From Immersiella caudata (taxonomy: Eukaryota; Ascomycota; Sordariomycetes; Sordariales; Lasiosphaeriaceae): a stretch of 64,000 nt of DNA. Where the stretch lies: the NCBI GenBank assembly GCA_030512335.1, contig JAULSU010000002.1:5270001-5334000 (forward strand), written 5' to 3'. The translations under genes and the position numbers were made by a program. Of the stretch, positions 21,290 through 31,413 are shown one piece after another (position 1 is the stretch's first letter; each line of letters opens with the position of its first letter). Below the pieces are notes generated by a model. That model was not told where the DNA came from, did not search any database, and saw only the letters and a program-made list of their open reading frames with translations.

Positions 21290-22612
21290 CCACGCGTTCC
21301 GAAGCCGAGAGACCACATATCGATTCGCCACCCGCCACATGCGAATTCCAGTGACTTTGCTGACCCTCCTTCAAACAGTCGGTTCTGTTGCCCCCCCTCG
21401 GCCAGCAAAGGAGCCGCATACCTCGCTTCGAGCAGTTCCTGGATACTCCGCCCTCCGGCAAGACCCTCGACCAACGGAACGAGAAGGAGGGAAGGCTCAG
21501 GGAGGAGGAGGATGTTTAGCAGCACCTCGGAAGCGACATCGTGCCCACCAGGTACCGAAGGGCCTGAAACGGCCCCCGGCAGGAAACCGAGGTAGAAGCT
21601 AGACGAGATTTCGTCGTGTGAATAGATGCGCTCTTGGATGGCGCTGAATCGGCGGTAGTGCGGGTTGGCCGGGTTGAAATATTCAATGAGGAGGCGCTGA
21701 ACCTCGGTACTCCCCCCATGAGCCCAGTGTGCAACCTAAAGTGATACAATACGCTTCACGGTCACTCTCCCAGCGCACGCTTTTTCCGGCCGGGTCAGCC
21801 GCAAGGGCCCGCCGCAGCACACTTGTCGCAAATTCGGCCTCGATGACTTCGACAGGCAGCGGGAAGAACGCCACACGCGTCTGGAGAATGAGCGGCGACG
21901 TGAGGAACTCTAGAACCGTATAGTGCGTAAGAGTCACGTCGCCCGTGGCATCAACGGTGATGAGAAGCCGAGAAGCTCTTGCAAGTATTCACCGTCGAAG
22001 GGGAGTTGTTGAGACGGGCCGTACAGTTCATATGCAACCGCTGATAGCAGCAAGCTCACGCGCAGCCCACCTTCCGCCATCCAGGGAGTGCGTTTATGGC
22101 CGCGCACCCAGACCAATACGAGGCGGACAAATTGCCGGTCAGCCTCATCGATAGCTTCGAAGATGCGGACGTAGGTCTCTGTCAGGTCCGGCGGTAGGAC
22201 CTGCAAAGCCACGCGAAGCTGCTGTTCTCACGCACCCGCTCGATGGCGCGGATCTGACAATCTACCCAGCGGAACATGCCCTGGGCCCTGGCGACTAGCG
22301 TGTCTTCGACTTCACCGAGAAGATGTTGCCAGCGATTGAGACGGTAGCTCGCCGCCAAACTCGCGTGCGTGAAGGAGCAGGTATCGACATCCACCATCGG
22401 ATTCGCCATGGGTATGCTGGTCGATATGCCGGAGAAAACGCGCCTAATATCGGGATATTGGCGACTTGTCGCTATAATATGGACCTTTTGGAACCGGCTG
22501 TCAAGCGACAGAAGGACCTGGGCGATGTCTTGCTGGCTTCCAAAACAAGCTGCGGTCCCCTGGCAAGCCTTCTTCAAGCAGCTCCACGACCCCCTGAACC
22601 CCTTTCTTTCTG
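21290..22612 (-). pseudogene. NACHT/STAND receptor relic
   Basis: Minus-strand similarity to the middle of a fungal NACHT-type STAND protein runs through at least four frames. The frame 22577-22182 gives ACQGTAACFGSQ, HIIATSRQYPDI and ARAQGMFRWVDCQI, which are typical of the region after the Walker B motif. The next, 22212-21934, gives ALQVLPPDLTETYVRIFEAI and VAYELYGPSQQLPFDGEYL. The third, 21937-21683, gives VTLTHYTVLEFLTSP. Weaker coding-like sequence continues to about 21290. No P-loop is found upstream, where the 20-bp repeat at 22597 begins. These receptors detect non-self and trigger cell death; this one is dead through frameshifts and truncation. Confidence 0.75.
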
Positions 22613-22616
22613 ACAG
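22597..22616 (+). repeat. 20-bp dispersed repeat, copy 2
   Basis: Exact copy of the motif at 17979-17998. It lies at the point where the NACHT relic loses recognisable coding sequence. Confidence 0.4.
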
Positions 22617-23760
22617 CTGGCTTGTTGAGTAAACTCGGGTTTACTCGAGCTCAGTCGCCCCCGTTTAGCCCGGCAGAGAACTTCCAGATTAAGAATCCTC
22701 CTTGCTACTGAGAGCTGATTTCAAAAGGGAGTATCGTTATTACACCAGATGAAACAGAGCTGGAATTACCAATCAAACACGCGCTCCTGGCGGGTATGCT
22801 CACGCGCTGGTCCCTTTAGGCCTCCCCTACGTGTACCTTGCATGTTTATATGATAGCCTTTGGCATTCGCTTTGGGGCAATGGTCGACCGGCCCCGATAG
22901 CAAAATGCCACGAGATCGAGATGCGAGCTGTTGAATAAGTCTAAAGGGGGTTGACGCGACGTTCAACACCATTGGGCGGAGTTTGATGCCCCTGGGATAT
23001 TCTTACTCACGCCAAGAGAGTAGGTGCGTCCATATTGAAACGAGTGCGAGGATTTCGGGCTTTCCTTTGTCCCGAGTTGCTGCGATATGGTTGTGAGAAC
23101 AATTGCATTGTCGTCGAATGTTTACATCTCCTTCGTGCGAGCTGACTGCGAACTAGGTGCGAATTCCGGCAACCGAGTGCGAGCTGGTCATGACTAAGGG
23201 CTGGACTCGCAGCTCGGAGTGATGTGTTGCCGCGTTTGTCATTACGGCCGGTTTCTGGCATCTTCTCCTAATCGGCGTGCGGATTGGCCCGCTTGATCGC
23301 CAGGGCAAGTGCCGCAGTTCGTGGGGGTTCTTGTGCGACGTTCAACCGAAGGATCAGTAACTTGGCCGCATCGCATTTGTCGAGTCCGAGGCACTTTGAG
23401 ATGAGAATTATTCAGCACCGTTGCAGCGCCCATGACTCGGGGCGTTTCGGATATTTTCCATCGATCTCGGCACCGGGCAACATGGTCGAGACGCGGCCCT
23501 AACAGCCCTCCACTAGTGGAGCCCGCGCACACCACTGCGATCGGTTTCGGGTTCCGAAGACAATAGCATCGCATGAACTGCAATGGAAATTTGTCAGCCC
23601 CAAAAAAAACCATCTACAAAACGGCTCTATTCCCACTTCCCCTGACCTCGTAAACACCAAACTCAAATCCACCCACACAACTTTCCAAATAACAAACAAT
23701 CAAGGGATACAATCCCACCCAACACCACTCCCACCAGATAGGCCGCTTTAACCCACCAAC
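22617..23760. other. intergenic, presumed promoter of the OYE gene
   Basis: No gene or structured repeat was seen. The last 150 bp before the start codon are rich in C and A, as is common in fungal 5' leaders. Confidence 0.4.
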
Positions 23761-24882
23761 ATGTCCTCCTCCCGCCTCTTCACCCCCCTCCAAGTGGGCA
23801 ACACCCACCTCTCCCACCGCATGGCCATGGCCCCCCTCACCCGCTACCGCGCCACCGTCGACCACGTCCCCACCGACCTCCAAGAAATCTACTACCGCCA
23901 ACGCGCCTCCATCCCCGGCACCCTCCTCATCACCGAAGCCACATTCATCTCCCTCCGCGCCGGCGGCTACGCCAACGCCCCCGGCATCTACGCCCCCGAA
24001 CACATCGCCAAGTGGCGCAAAGTCACCGATGCCGTCCACGCCAAAGGGAGCTACATCTTCCTCCAACTCTGGAATCTCGGACGCGCGGCCCGATCCGACG
24101 TTGCAGAACGCGAGGGATATACCATCAAATCCGCCAGCGATGTCCCCATTGACGCTTCCGCCCCCGTCCCGGAGCCCATGACCATTGATGAAATCCAACA
24201 GACGGTAAAGGACTACGCAACCGCCGCCAAGAACGCAATAGAAGCGGGCTTCGACGGTGTCGAAATCCACGGCGCGAATGGATACCTCATCGACCAGTTC
24301 ATCCAGGATGTGACTAACAAGCGAACAGACGAGTATGGCGGCAGCGTGGAGAACAGGTCGAGGTTTGCGGTGGAGGTGGTGAACGCAGTTGTCGAGGCTG
24401 TTGGTGCCGAGAGGACAGCGATTCGGTTTAGTCCGTGGGGGCAGTTTTTGAACATGAGGATGGAGGATCCGGTGACGCAGTTTTCTGATGTGATCAGGAA
24501 GATCAGCGTGCACAACTTGGCATATATTCATTTTGTGCAGTCGGGAGTTGTGGGGAATGCGGACGGGGAGAAGAGGGAGGGTGAAGATTTCGGTTGGGCG
24601 TTGGATATTTTCAAAGGGCCGATTTTGCTTGCGGGGGGGTTGGATGCGGAGAGGGCGAAGAAGCTGGTGGACGAGGAGTACAAGGAGAGGGACAATGTGG
24701 TTGCGGTGTTTGGGAGGTATTTCATCTCGAACCCGGATCTGCCGTTTAGGGTGAAGGAGGGGATCGAGTTGGCGCCGTTCGATGAGAATCTCTTTTATAA
24801 CAGGGAGCAGGCGAAGGGGTATGTTACTTGGCCGTTTAGCGAGGGGTTTGAGGCAAAGTATGGGGCTCATGCCCACCTTTAG
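23761..24882 (+). CDS. Old Yellow Enzyme family NADH:flavin oxidoreductase
   Basis: Single exon, 373 residues, close to the usual length. It is a FMN-dependent TIM-barrel ene-reductase that reduces activated C=C bonds of enones and related compounds using NAD(P)H. It opens RLFTPLQVGN, the typical start; MAPLTRYRA follows, with QLWNLGR lining the flavin site. HGANGYLIDQF carries the substrate-binding pair H180/N183 and the proton donor Y185. DEYGGSVENRSRF is the family signature after it. The C-terminus has LAGGLDAE and FGRYFISNPDLPFRV for phosphate binding of FMN. In moulds the family works in detoxification or alkaloid pathways; no such pathway genes lie next to it here. Confidence 0.95.
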   Translation: MSSSRLFTPLQVGNTHLSHRMAMAPLTRYRATVDHVPTDLQEIYYRQRASIPGTLLITEATFISLRAGGYANAPGIYAPEHIAKWRKVTDAVHAKGSYIFLQLWNLGRAARSDVAEREGYTIKSASDVPIDASAPVPEPMTIDEIQQTVKDYATAAKNAIEAGFDGVEIHGANGYLIDQFIQDVTNKRTDEYGGSVENRSRFAVEVVNAVVEAVGAERTAIRFSPWGQFLNMRMEDPVTQFSDVIRKISVHNLAYIHFVQSGVVGNADGEKREGEDFGWALDIFKGPILLAGGLDAERAKKLVDEEYKERDNVVAVFGRYFISNPDLPFRVKEGIELAPFDENLFYNREQAKGYVTWPFSEGFEAKYGAHAHL

Positions 24883-25103
24883 ACATAGAGTAGAGAGGGG
24901 GTGCGGGTATTTTGTTTTAATTTATGATACATGACCACAATACTATACATGACAAAAAGATTAGGTGAACATCACACTCTTTGATCCAAGAACCTAGACA
25001 AAGCAGTGCCTGCCTGTTCGTGCCGTGGTGACTGAAGAAATACATACGGGGCAAAAAAAAAGAAGAAGAAAAGAGGGAGCTGATAACAAGAGCTTTGAAA
25101 TAT
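24883..25103. other. 3' flank of the OYE gene
   Basis: Short AT-rich flank with no recognised element. Confidence 0.3.
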
Positions 25104-25184
25104 CTCGGGAACGGGGAATCGAACCCCGGGCTGCTGAGTACTCAACATGAGAGTCAGCGATGTTAGCCACTACACCATACCCGA
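25104..25184 (-). tRNA. tRNA-Glu (anticodon CTC) with 9-nt intron
   Basis: On the minus strand the sequence folds with acceptor TCGGGTA/TTCCCGA, a D arm reading GTGTAGTGGCTAACAT, anticodon stem GCTGA/TCAGC and T arm CGGGG-TTCGATT-CCCCG. The loop gives CT-CTC-A, that is anticodon CTC. A 9-nt intron (25139-25147) follows position 37. The acceptor pair 6:67 is T:T. Confidence 0.88.
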
Positions 25185-26979
25185 TTATATCAAGATATTC
25201 CAGAGCTTTCCCTTTATACCTTCCGTCTCAGGCGCCAGTCAGGAAGCGCAATGGGCCGGCACAGTTTGCTTGAAAACTATGTCAACCGAACGCCGCGGAC
25301 AATATTGCCGCAACAGTAGCAAAGTAAAACATGGGAAGATCTTTCTCAAAAAGTTAAAGCGGTTCCTGGTTGAGTTTGTGAAATTGTGCAGCCCATGACT
25401 TGAAGGTCACAAAGACACGGATTTGAAACTAGAGGAAGATGTTCCAGAGCTCCAAGCGCTGGACATAGAATCTTTGAAGACTTCTCTCTAGCTTCGTTGG
25501 TCTTAAGTTTTAGGGCTATCGATATTCCATCGAAACTGCCTAGTTAATTGAAGGCCTATGCACATCTGGAGATGGTTATTGTTGTGAAAAGGGTCGCACA
25601 CCGGGAGCCGGGGGGGGGGGGGGGGGGGTTGCTGCCTGCTTGAGGAAGAGCAAGCGATCAGAGTTTTTAATTTTGAAGCTGGATTCCTTCTAGGTTGGTA
25701 TTTTTCTCTGTCTGTGCAATCTTTGTGGCAAACCTAGGTAGGGAAAAATAGTAGAATTCCAGAAGCGACAAGGGTTCGAGATGATGTTGAAGGTATTTTA
25801 TTGAAATATGCCACGTTTGGCGGGCTCACAATTTAGGATTGACATGCTTCATTCCCGGGAGGGATTCTCTAGCGAAACTGTCTCGTTGGCTGAGAGGATG
25901 ACGTACCTGAAAGGACACAGTTTTCGTCCCTCTCTCACTCATCAACTCTACGGATTGGGAAGCCGATTCGTTCCATCCACGACCCCGCGTGCTAAGGTCC
26001 CAGCTGGGACTAACAAAAAAAAAGAAAAACGGCAAGAGATCGAGTCATACTACCCATCCTGTCACCAAACAACGCCGGCGCAACCACACACCCCGTGCCA
26101 CGTCTCAGCCTTCTATCCTCATCCAAACCTCATGCATCATTCACATTCTGGCAGAAATTCTTCCCCCAGACATAAACCCACTCCAAACTTCCACCCGTGA
26201 CGGCCACATCCACACTCATTTCCCAACTCCCATCCAAGCCCCCAGAACAATCCAGATCCCCTTTACCACGGGCTACATCACGTCCCACTGAAATAAAACC
26301 CCCAGACCCCCCACAATCTTGGAAAATCTAGCAGCGTCCCATCGCCAACGTCTAATCACCGCCCAGACAACCCACTCCAGTTCTAGCACAACCAACCCCA
26401 ACCCTCTCCACCTTTCACATGGCACTAAAACAAGGGTATTACACCCTGGCGTCTTGGCAGGCACCGATCGATACCCCGCAAAGAAATGGAGTCGTCCACG
26501 GAGGAACATCCCAATGCGTGCTGGGGCGAGTACCAAGCAGGATTAGGGGTGGATGTCCTTGTGATTGCGAGAGGGACCTCGGCTCCGCTTGTGAGCTGAG
26601 GGGTACGAGAGGATGGATGGATTCAGCTGGCGCGGTGCTGTGAGGGGCTAGGATAAACGCTGTCCGCGCGGCTTTGGTCAACTGAGGTGCTGCCCGGGAA
26701 ACACTAAGCCCCTTCTATAACTCCCGTACGGGAGGAGCGCGCCTCACTTCCGGTATATAAGTGTGTATGGCGTCGGGTGAGGGAATCGCGAGGCGCGCCA
26801 GCGCCGAGTAGGTCATTAGATTACATGTAGTCTGGGGCTTCTATACAGAATTGGCCAGAGACTCCAATATCTCATCCATGATGCATCAGCCATCTGTACA
26901 TTACAAAGCCATATTTCCACCCTCCATGTGTAAAATCCAGTAAACGCCGTCGCTTCCATGTCGTTTGTGTCTTCCTAGT
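25185..26979. other. long intergenic region with a 19-G tract
   Basis: No gene was recognised. It holds an unbroken run of 19 G (25610-25628). Weak open frames at 25808-26200 and 26319-26546 show no protein-like motifs. It would include the 3' flank of the acyltransferase gene. Confidence 0.45.
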
Positions 26980-28503
26980 TTATGCCAAGCGTGACATAGC
27001 TACCGATTCTTCTGGTTTGGGTTCGGCCCCTCCTCCAACCGTCCTCTTGTACAGCCATGCGGCGAACCTGACCGCTGGCTCATCGACAGCGCGGGTAACC
27101 ACATCGGCCACCCATAATGTGAACGGCAGCAGGAAGAGATGCGGAACCAGGAACGATATCTCCAAACCCAGAGGCCCTATCCTTGGGAGCGGAAAGATGT
27201 TGGCCCAGGCCTTGAGTTTATCCTGATGCTCGCCAACCATACGCACATAGCCAACCATGTGGTAGACCCGGTCGCCGATAGATGCGAGGATCGGGCCGTG
27301 AACGAGGTACAAGGCGAACGAGATGCGGCCGAGGAACTGGCAGAAGCGGGACTCAAAGAAGCGTCGGAGCCAGCGAATGCGTGGGATGCACGCAACGAGC
27401 ATGTTGGAGGCGAAGAAGAGGTAGAACCACTTCGGGTCGAACACGGCCTGAGGCTTCAGGAAGGACATCCAATACCATCCCGGATTCGCACGTAGATCCT
27501 TCAGGTCGGCGGTTTGCGACGGCACCCCACCCAGCCACATGCTGATGGCGAAGAGGTGGTAGTAGATGAAGGTCTTGTACGGCTCGAGTCGGCGGAGGAA
27601 GTTCGGAAAGTAAAGATCCGTCCGTCTCGCCAACAGGTCCAAGTCGCACTGGAGCATGCCAGTCATGAAGAGGGCGCAGTAGAACCCGTCGACAATGTAC
27701 AGGAAGTACCATGCCAGGAAGGCGATGGCCAGCAGGCGTGCCTTGGTTGTCGCCCGAGACAGCGCAAGACAGGCGATGAAGACGGCCATGGACCCGCGCA
27801 TCTCCAGCGGGATGGACCATAGGTGCGTGTTGTATGTAACCCATATCGGCCCCTCCTTGAACAAGAAGCTGAAGTTCTTGAACTCGACGTACCAATTCCA
27901 CCACTCCTCGCCAATTGTGGCCTTGGGTTCGCAAAGGGGGTTCCAGAAACCGATGACGTGCCAAGAGGTGACCCAGATAAAGGTCGTCACCATAAGGGGG
28001 ATGTACAGCCTGAACCATCGACGGAAGAAGGCCGACGCCAGGTTGTCGCCGAGCTTGCCGAATTCTCCAGACTGGATCAACGACAGTGGCTTCGCCGACA
28101 GCACGTAGCCCGAGATGACGTAGAATGTAGCGACAGCGAGGTGGCCTCCAGTGAAGAAGTTGCGAACCCCGATGAACGTCGCGAAGTAGAAATCGCCCTT
28201 CCACCCGAACGCATTCTCAAAGGCGAATGCTTGTTGTAAATTTCCAAGGCCGTGTGCCCAGAGCTCGTGGTGCTGGACGTAGACAAGGAAGGCGGCGAAC
28301 CCTCTCAGGCCGTCAAGGTATGCCGTCGGTCGGAGTGGTTTTGATGGATCCGAGGAGCTTGCAGGCCACAACAGGTGCTTCAACCACCGCAGCGGCGTCC
28401 ATTTTGTTGGCACTGGCAATCCGCCGTCGACAAGCCAGTTAACCGAACCGTGATTCCCAGCGTCCCCGGTGCTGTCGAGAATGCCTTCCCTTCGCGAGTG
28501 CAT
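26980..28503 (-). CDS. acyltransferase-3 family membrane O-acyltransferase
   Basis: Single exon on the minus strand, 507 residues starting at ATG 28503. Many hydrophobic helices, about ten, are visible. The family hallmark is LDGLRGFAAFLVYVQHH, in which the conserved Arg and His are present, followed by VATFYVISGYVLS and FFRRWFRLYIPL. Toward the C-terminus FLGRISFALYLVHGPIL matches the family's last conserved helix. The family moves acyl groups, often acetyl, onto sugars, polyketides or lipids at membranes. The substrate is not predictable here. The neighbouring GT32 enzyme, about 1.5 kb away and divergent, makes a role in modifying surface glycans possible but unproven. Confidence 0.9.
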   Translation of the reverse strand: MHSRREGILDSTGDAGNHGSVNWLVDGGLPVPTKWTPLRWLKHLLWPASSSDPSKPLRPTAYLDGLRGFAAFLVYVQHHELWAHGLGNLQQAFAFENAFGWKGDFYFATFIGVRNFFTGGHLAVATFYVISGYVLSAKPLSLIQSGEFGKLGDNLASAFFRRWFRLYIPLMVTTFIWVTSWHVIGFWNPLCEPKATIGEEWWNWYVEFKNFSFLFKEGPIWVTYNTHLWSIPLEMRGSMAVFIACLALSRATTKARLLAIAFLAWYFLYIVDGFYCALFMTGMLQCDLDLLARRTDLYFPNFLRRLEPYKTFIYYHLFAISMWLGGVPSQTADLKDLRANPGWYWMSFLKPQAVFDPKWFYLFFASNMLVACIPRIRWLRRFFESRFCQFLGRISFALYLVHGPILASIGDRVYHMVGYVRMVGEHQDKLKAWANIFPLPRIGPLGLEISFLVPHLFLLPFTLWVADVVTRAVDEPAVRFAAWLYKRTVGGGAEPKPEESVAMSRLA

Positions 28504-30015
28504 GGCGACGTGAAATCTCGCTCGGCGCGAGTTGGTCTAGCTCGGAGGAGTGCTGGGGTTGGAGCCGAGCAGGTGCTTTTTGGGGTGACAGCCAGCGCGG
28601 GACGCACGACCTTTGCAACGCGGTGCAATGTCGGGGAATTTGCAAATTGAACCCGCTGGTGCTGCTGCGAGGGGCCCGTGATTTTAATGCTGTCCCGGCG
28701 ATTTCCCCAAAGTGCTGAGGAAGGAGAGGGGTGGCCAGGAAACCGACGCGGAGTTGCGGGTTTCCTGAGTTCGGAGTTGTGAGAGCGGGGGAAGCAGTTG
28801 ATCATTTCGGGGCTGATCAACATCGACATCAGATCGGCCGAGGCGCGGACCTAGCAGAAGAAAAAAAGAAAAAGGCGGGCGTGGCACAAGCGGGCAGACG
28901 CACGTCAGGCACGACGGGCCCCCGCCCTCCCACTCTTCAAAAGGGGACGAGAGCACGTCAGGTCGCTGCCCGCAGCACTGCATCAACTGGCGGCCTTTCG
29001 CATTGCCCGTTTGGTCACGGCGCACCTGAGGGAGCAGGTTGTTGGTGGGCACGCATGTGAGCGCTCGTCCAATCTCCGCAGAAACACGAAGAAGACTTTG
29101 CCAAGTCAAGGTAGGATCTGGGTCGCGGTCGCGCAAAATGGACGGGCAACCCACACACCGGGCCAGCAAGCACGACCTTTCAGCTGCTCGGAGGTGAAGC
29201 CGTTTCCTGTTCGCACTTGCCTGCCCCTCCCACTTCCCTAGCCAGCCCACTTGAGCCCAGCCCGCACGATTTGCAAGGATGGCCCGCCGAGCAGGGGTGC
29301 CTGGCCGAATTTCGCTTGGCGTCTTCCCGGCGTTCACTGGACAGTCTCCCGGGGGTCTCGCCCGCATCGGGGGCAGCGATTGGTCGACGACACCACACCA
29401 CGAAGACATTGTGCCTGGAAGGTCGCACGCTCGCTGCCAACGATCGCGTCGGCCTTGATTGAGACGAGGACCATACCAGCATTTCCCCTTAATCAAGAGG
29501 GGCATTACGACCGCGCTGGAAGCAGCCGTGATTGGGGCTCAGGCCTGCGACCCCGGCTGTCTGCGCGGCGTGATGACCAAATTGCCGGTCGCTATGATGG
29601 TAGAGACGGTAGGCTGATGGCTGGCAGATGCAGGCGAGCGCCCGACATGAGACGCGATAAGAGCCACTGATTAGCACGGCCACGCGAACGGTCAGTCGGC
29701 GATGATGTGTGGTCGGTTTTTCGCTCGTTGGCCCCCCTCCCCGCCCAAGTGTCTCGTGCCTCTGCTGTGCTGCTATTGATCGCTACCCCGGCACCGGCAT
29801 AATTTTTTCGTCCTCATCAGCCCTCATACAAACACACTCACTCTCGCTTTCTCCTCTTCTTCCTCCTCTGCGCCGCGCCGCTGCTGACGAGAGAAAGAGG
29901 ATTCCAACACTCAATTGATTGTCGCTCGCTCGCGGGAGCCGCACCCGCGTCTTGCTGACATCGTACGCATTCGTTTCTTCATTTTTTCCTCTCTTTCCTT
30001 TTCCCCGACACCGCC
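28504..30015. other. divergent promoter region between acyltransferase and mannosyltransferase genes
   Basis: This 1.5-kb region separates two divergent starts. It contains a CT-rich stretch at about 29835-29880 just upstream of the mannosyltransferase start, a usual feature of fungal transcription starts. A 273-codon minus-strand open frame (28684-29505) has compositional bias only and no motifs; I do not call it a gene. Confidence 0.45.
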
Positions 30016-31413
30016 ATGATCGCCAAGCTCAGCTCGCCGCTGGGATCCCCCACCCTCGCAGCCACAACAGCGCAGTTGAGGAATCGGCTCCCGGCGCAGT
30101 TTCGACGATGCGTGCCGCTCTACATCGGCGCTGTCGTGCTCGTCCTCTTCATCTTCAACCTCAATCTATTCCGTCTTACCGGCCACCGCGTGCCCCCGCA
30201 CCCGCAGTACGCGACCAAAATATCGTCGCCAAAGGTGGTTCGCACTGGCTTCCCAAGCAAGATCTGGCAGACATGGAAGGTCAGCCCGCTCGCATTTGAG
30301 CAGCGCGACCTCGACGTGGCCCGGTCGTGGACAAGGAAAAACCCAGACTGGCGATACGAGGTTTTGACAGACGGCAACGACCTGCGCTATGTCGAGTGGC
30401 ACTTTGGCCCCGAGGGCTTCGACCGGCCAGACATTGTGAACTTCTACCGCGATCTCAAGGCTGCCATCGTCAAGGCAGACCTCTTGCGGTACCTCATCAT
30501 GTATGCCGAGGGTGGTCTATATGCCGACATTGACGTCGAAGCTCTCCGACCGCTTTCCAAGTTCATTCCGGACAGGTACGACGTCAAAGACATCGATATG
30601 ATCGTGGGCGTGGAGATCGACGAGCCGGACTGGAAAGATCACCCCATCCTCGGCCCCAAGTCCCGCTCTTTCTGTCAATGGACGTTTATGTGCAAGCCGC
30701 AGTTACCAGTCATGATGAGGCTCATTGAGCAGATCATGTCGTGGCTGAATGGCGTTGCCAAGGAGCAGGGGGTCTCTCTGGCCGACGTCAAGCTCGACTT
30801 CGACCAAATCATCAGCGGCACTGGCCCGTCGGCGTTCACGAATGCCATCCTCACGGAGATGGACCTCGCGAAGGAGAACCCCCATCAGAAGACCGACTGG
30901 GACTTGTTTCACGACATGAGCGAGTCCAAGATCGTGAGCAGGGTGCTCGTCCTGACGGTCGAAGCGTTTGCCGCTGGGCAAGGTCACTCGGACTCGGGCA
31001 ACCACGACGCGAGGGCAGCTCTCGTGCGGCACCACTACCACGCGTCGAACTGGCCCAGTCGCCACCCCCGATACAGCCACCCGGCCTATGGCGAGGTGGA
31101 GAAATGCAACTGGGTGGACGACTGCGTGCACAAGTGGGATAGGGACGTTGCCGCCTTCGAGAAAATGTCCGAGGAGGAACAGAAGAAGATCATCGAGCAA
31201 AAGGAGAGGGAAAAGGAGGAGGAGGAGGAAAAGAAGAAGCGCGAAAAGGAGGCGGCCGAGAAGAAGAAGAAAGAAGAGGCCGAAGCGGCACGAAAGAAGA
31301 AGGAAGAGGAAGACAGGGCGGCTCACGAAGCCAAGGTTAAACAGGGCCCGGAGACGGCCGACGGCGTGAAGCCTGGCATGGTGATTCCTCCTCCCGGGGA
31401 TACCAAGACATAG
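30016..31413 (+). CDS. GT32 (OCH1-like) mannosyltransferase with charged C-terminal tail
   Basis: Single exon, 465 residues. It is a type II Golgi protein with one membrane helix at about residues 34-54. FPSKIWQTWKVSP is the start of the OCH1/GT32 domain. It is followed by NPDWRYEVLTD and by KADLLRYLIMYAEGGLYADI, which leads into the metal-binding DxD motif in ADIDVEALRPL. NHDARAALVRHHYHASNW lies near the domain end. Enzymes of this family extend N-glycan cores or other mannans with GDP-mannose. After residue about 380 comes a long Lys/Glu tract (EEEQKKIIEQKEREKEEEEE and onward), probably a single charged helix, then a short Pro-rich end. The tail is not part of the usual catalytic domain. 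Confidence 0.88.
   Translation: MIAKLSSPLGSPTLAATTAQLRNRLPAQFRRCVPLYIGAVVLVLFIFNLNLFRLTGHRVPPHPQYATKISSPKVVRTGFPSKIWQTWKVSPLAFEQRDLDVARSWTRKNPDWRYEVLTDGNDLRYVEWHFGPEGFDRPDIVNFYRDLKAAIVKADLLRYLIMYAEGGLYADIDVEALRPLSKFIPDRYDVKDIDMIVGVEIDEPDWKDHPILGPKSRSFCQWTFMCKPQLPVMMRLIEQIMSWLNGVAKEQGVSLADVKLDFDQIISGTGPSAFTNAILTEMDLAKENPHQKTDWDLFHDMSESKIVSRVLVLTVEAFAAGQGHSDSGNHDARAALVRHHYHASNWPSRHPRYSHPAYGEVEKCNWVDDCVHKWDRDVAAFEKMSEEEQKKIIEQKEREKEEEEEKKKREKEAAEKKKKEEAEAARKKKEEEDRAAHEAKVKQGPETADGVKPGMVIPPPGDTKT

Noticed and set aside
25808..26200. Open frame with His/Pro-rich translation
   Set aside because: Low-complexity C/A-rich DNA read as protein; no conserved blocks.
28684..29505. 273-codon open frame on the minus strand
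   Set aside because: Compositional bias in a GC-rich promoter region; no motifs, odd residue usage and no fitting neighbour.
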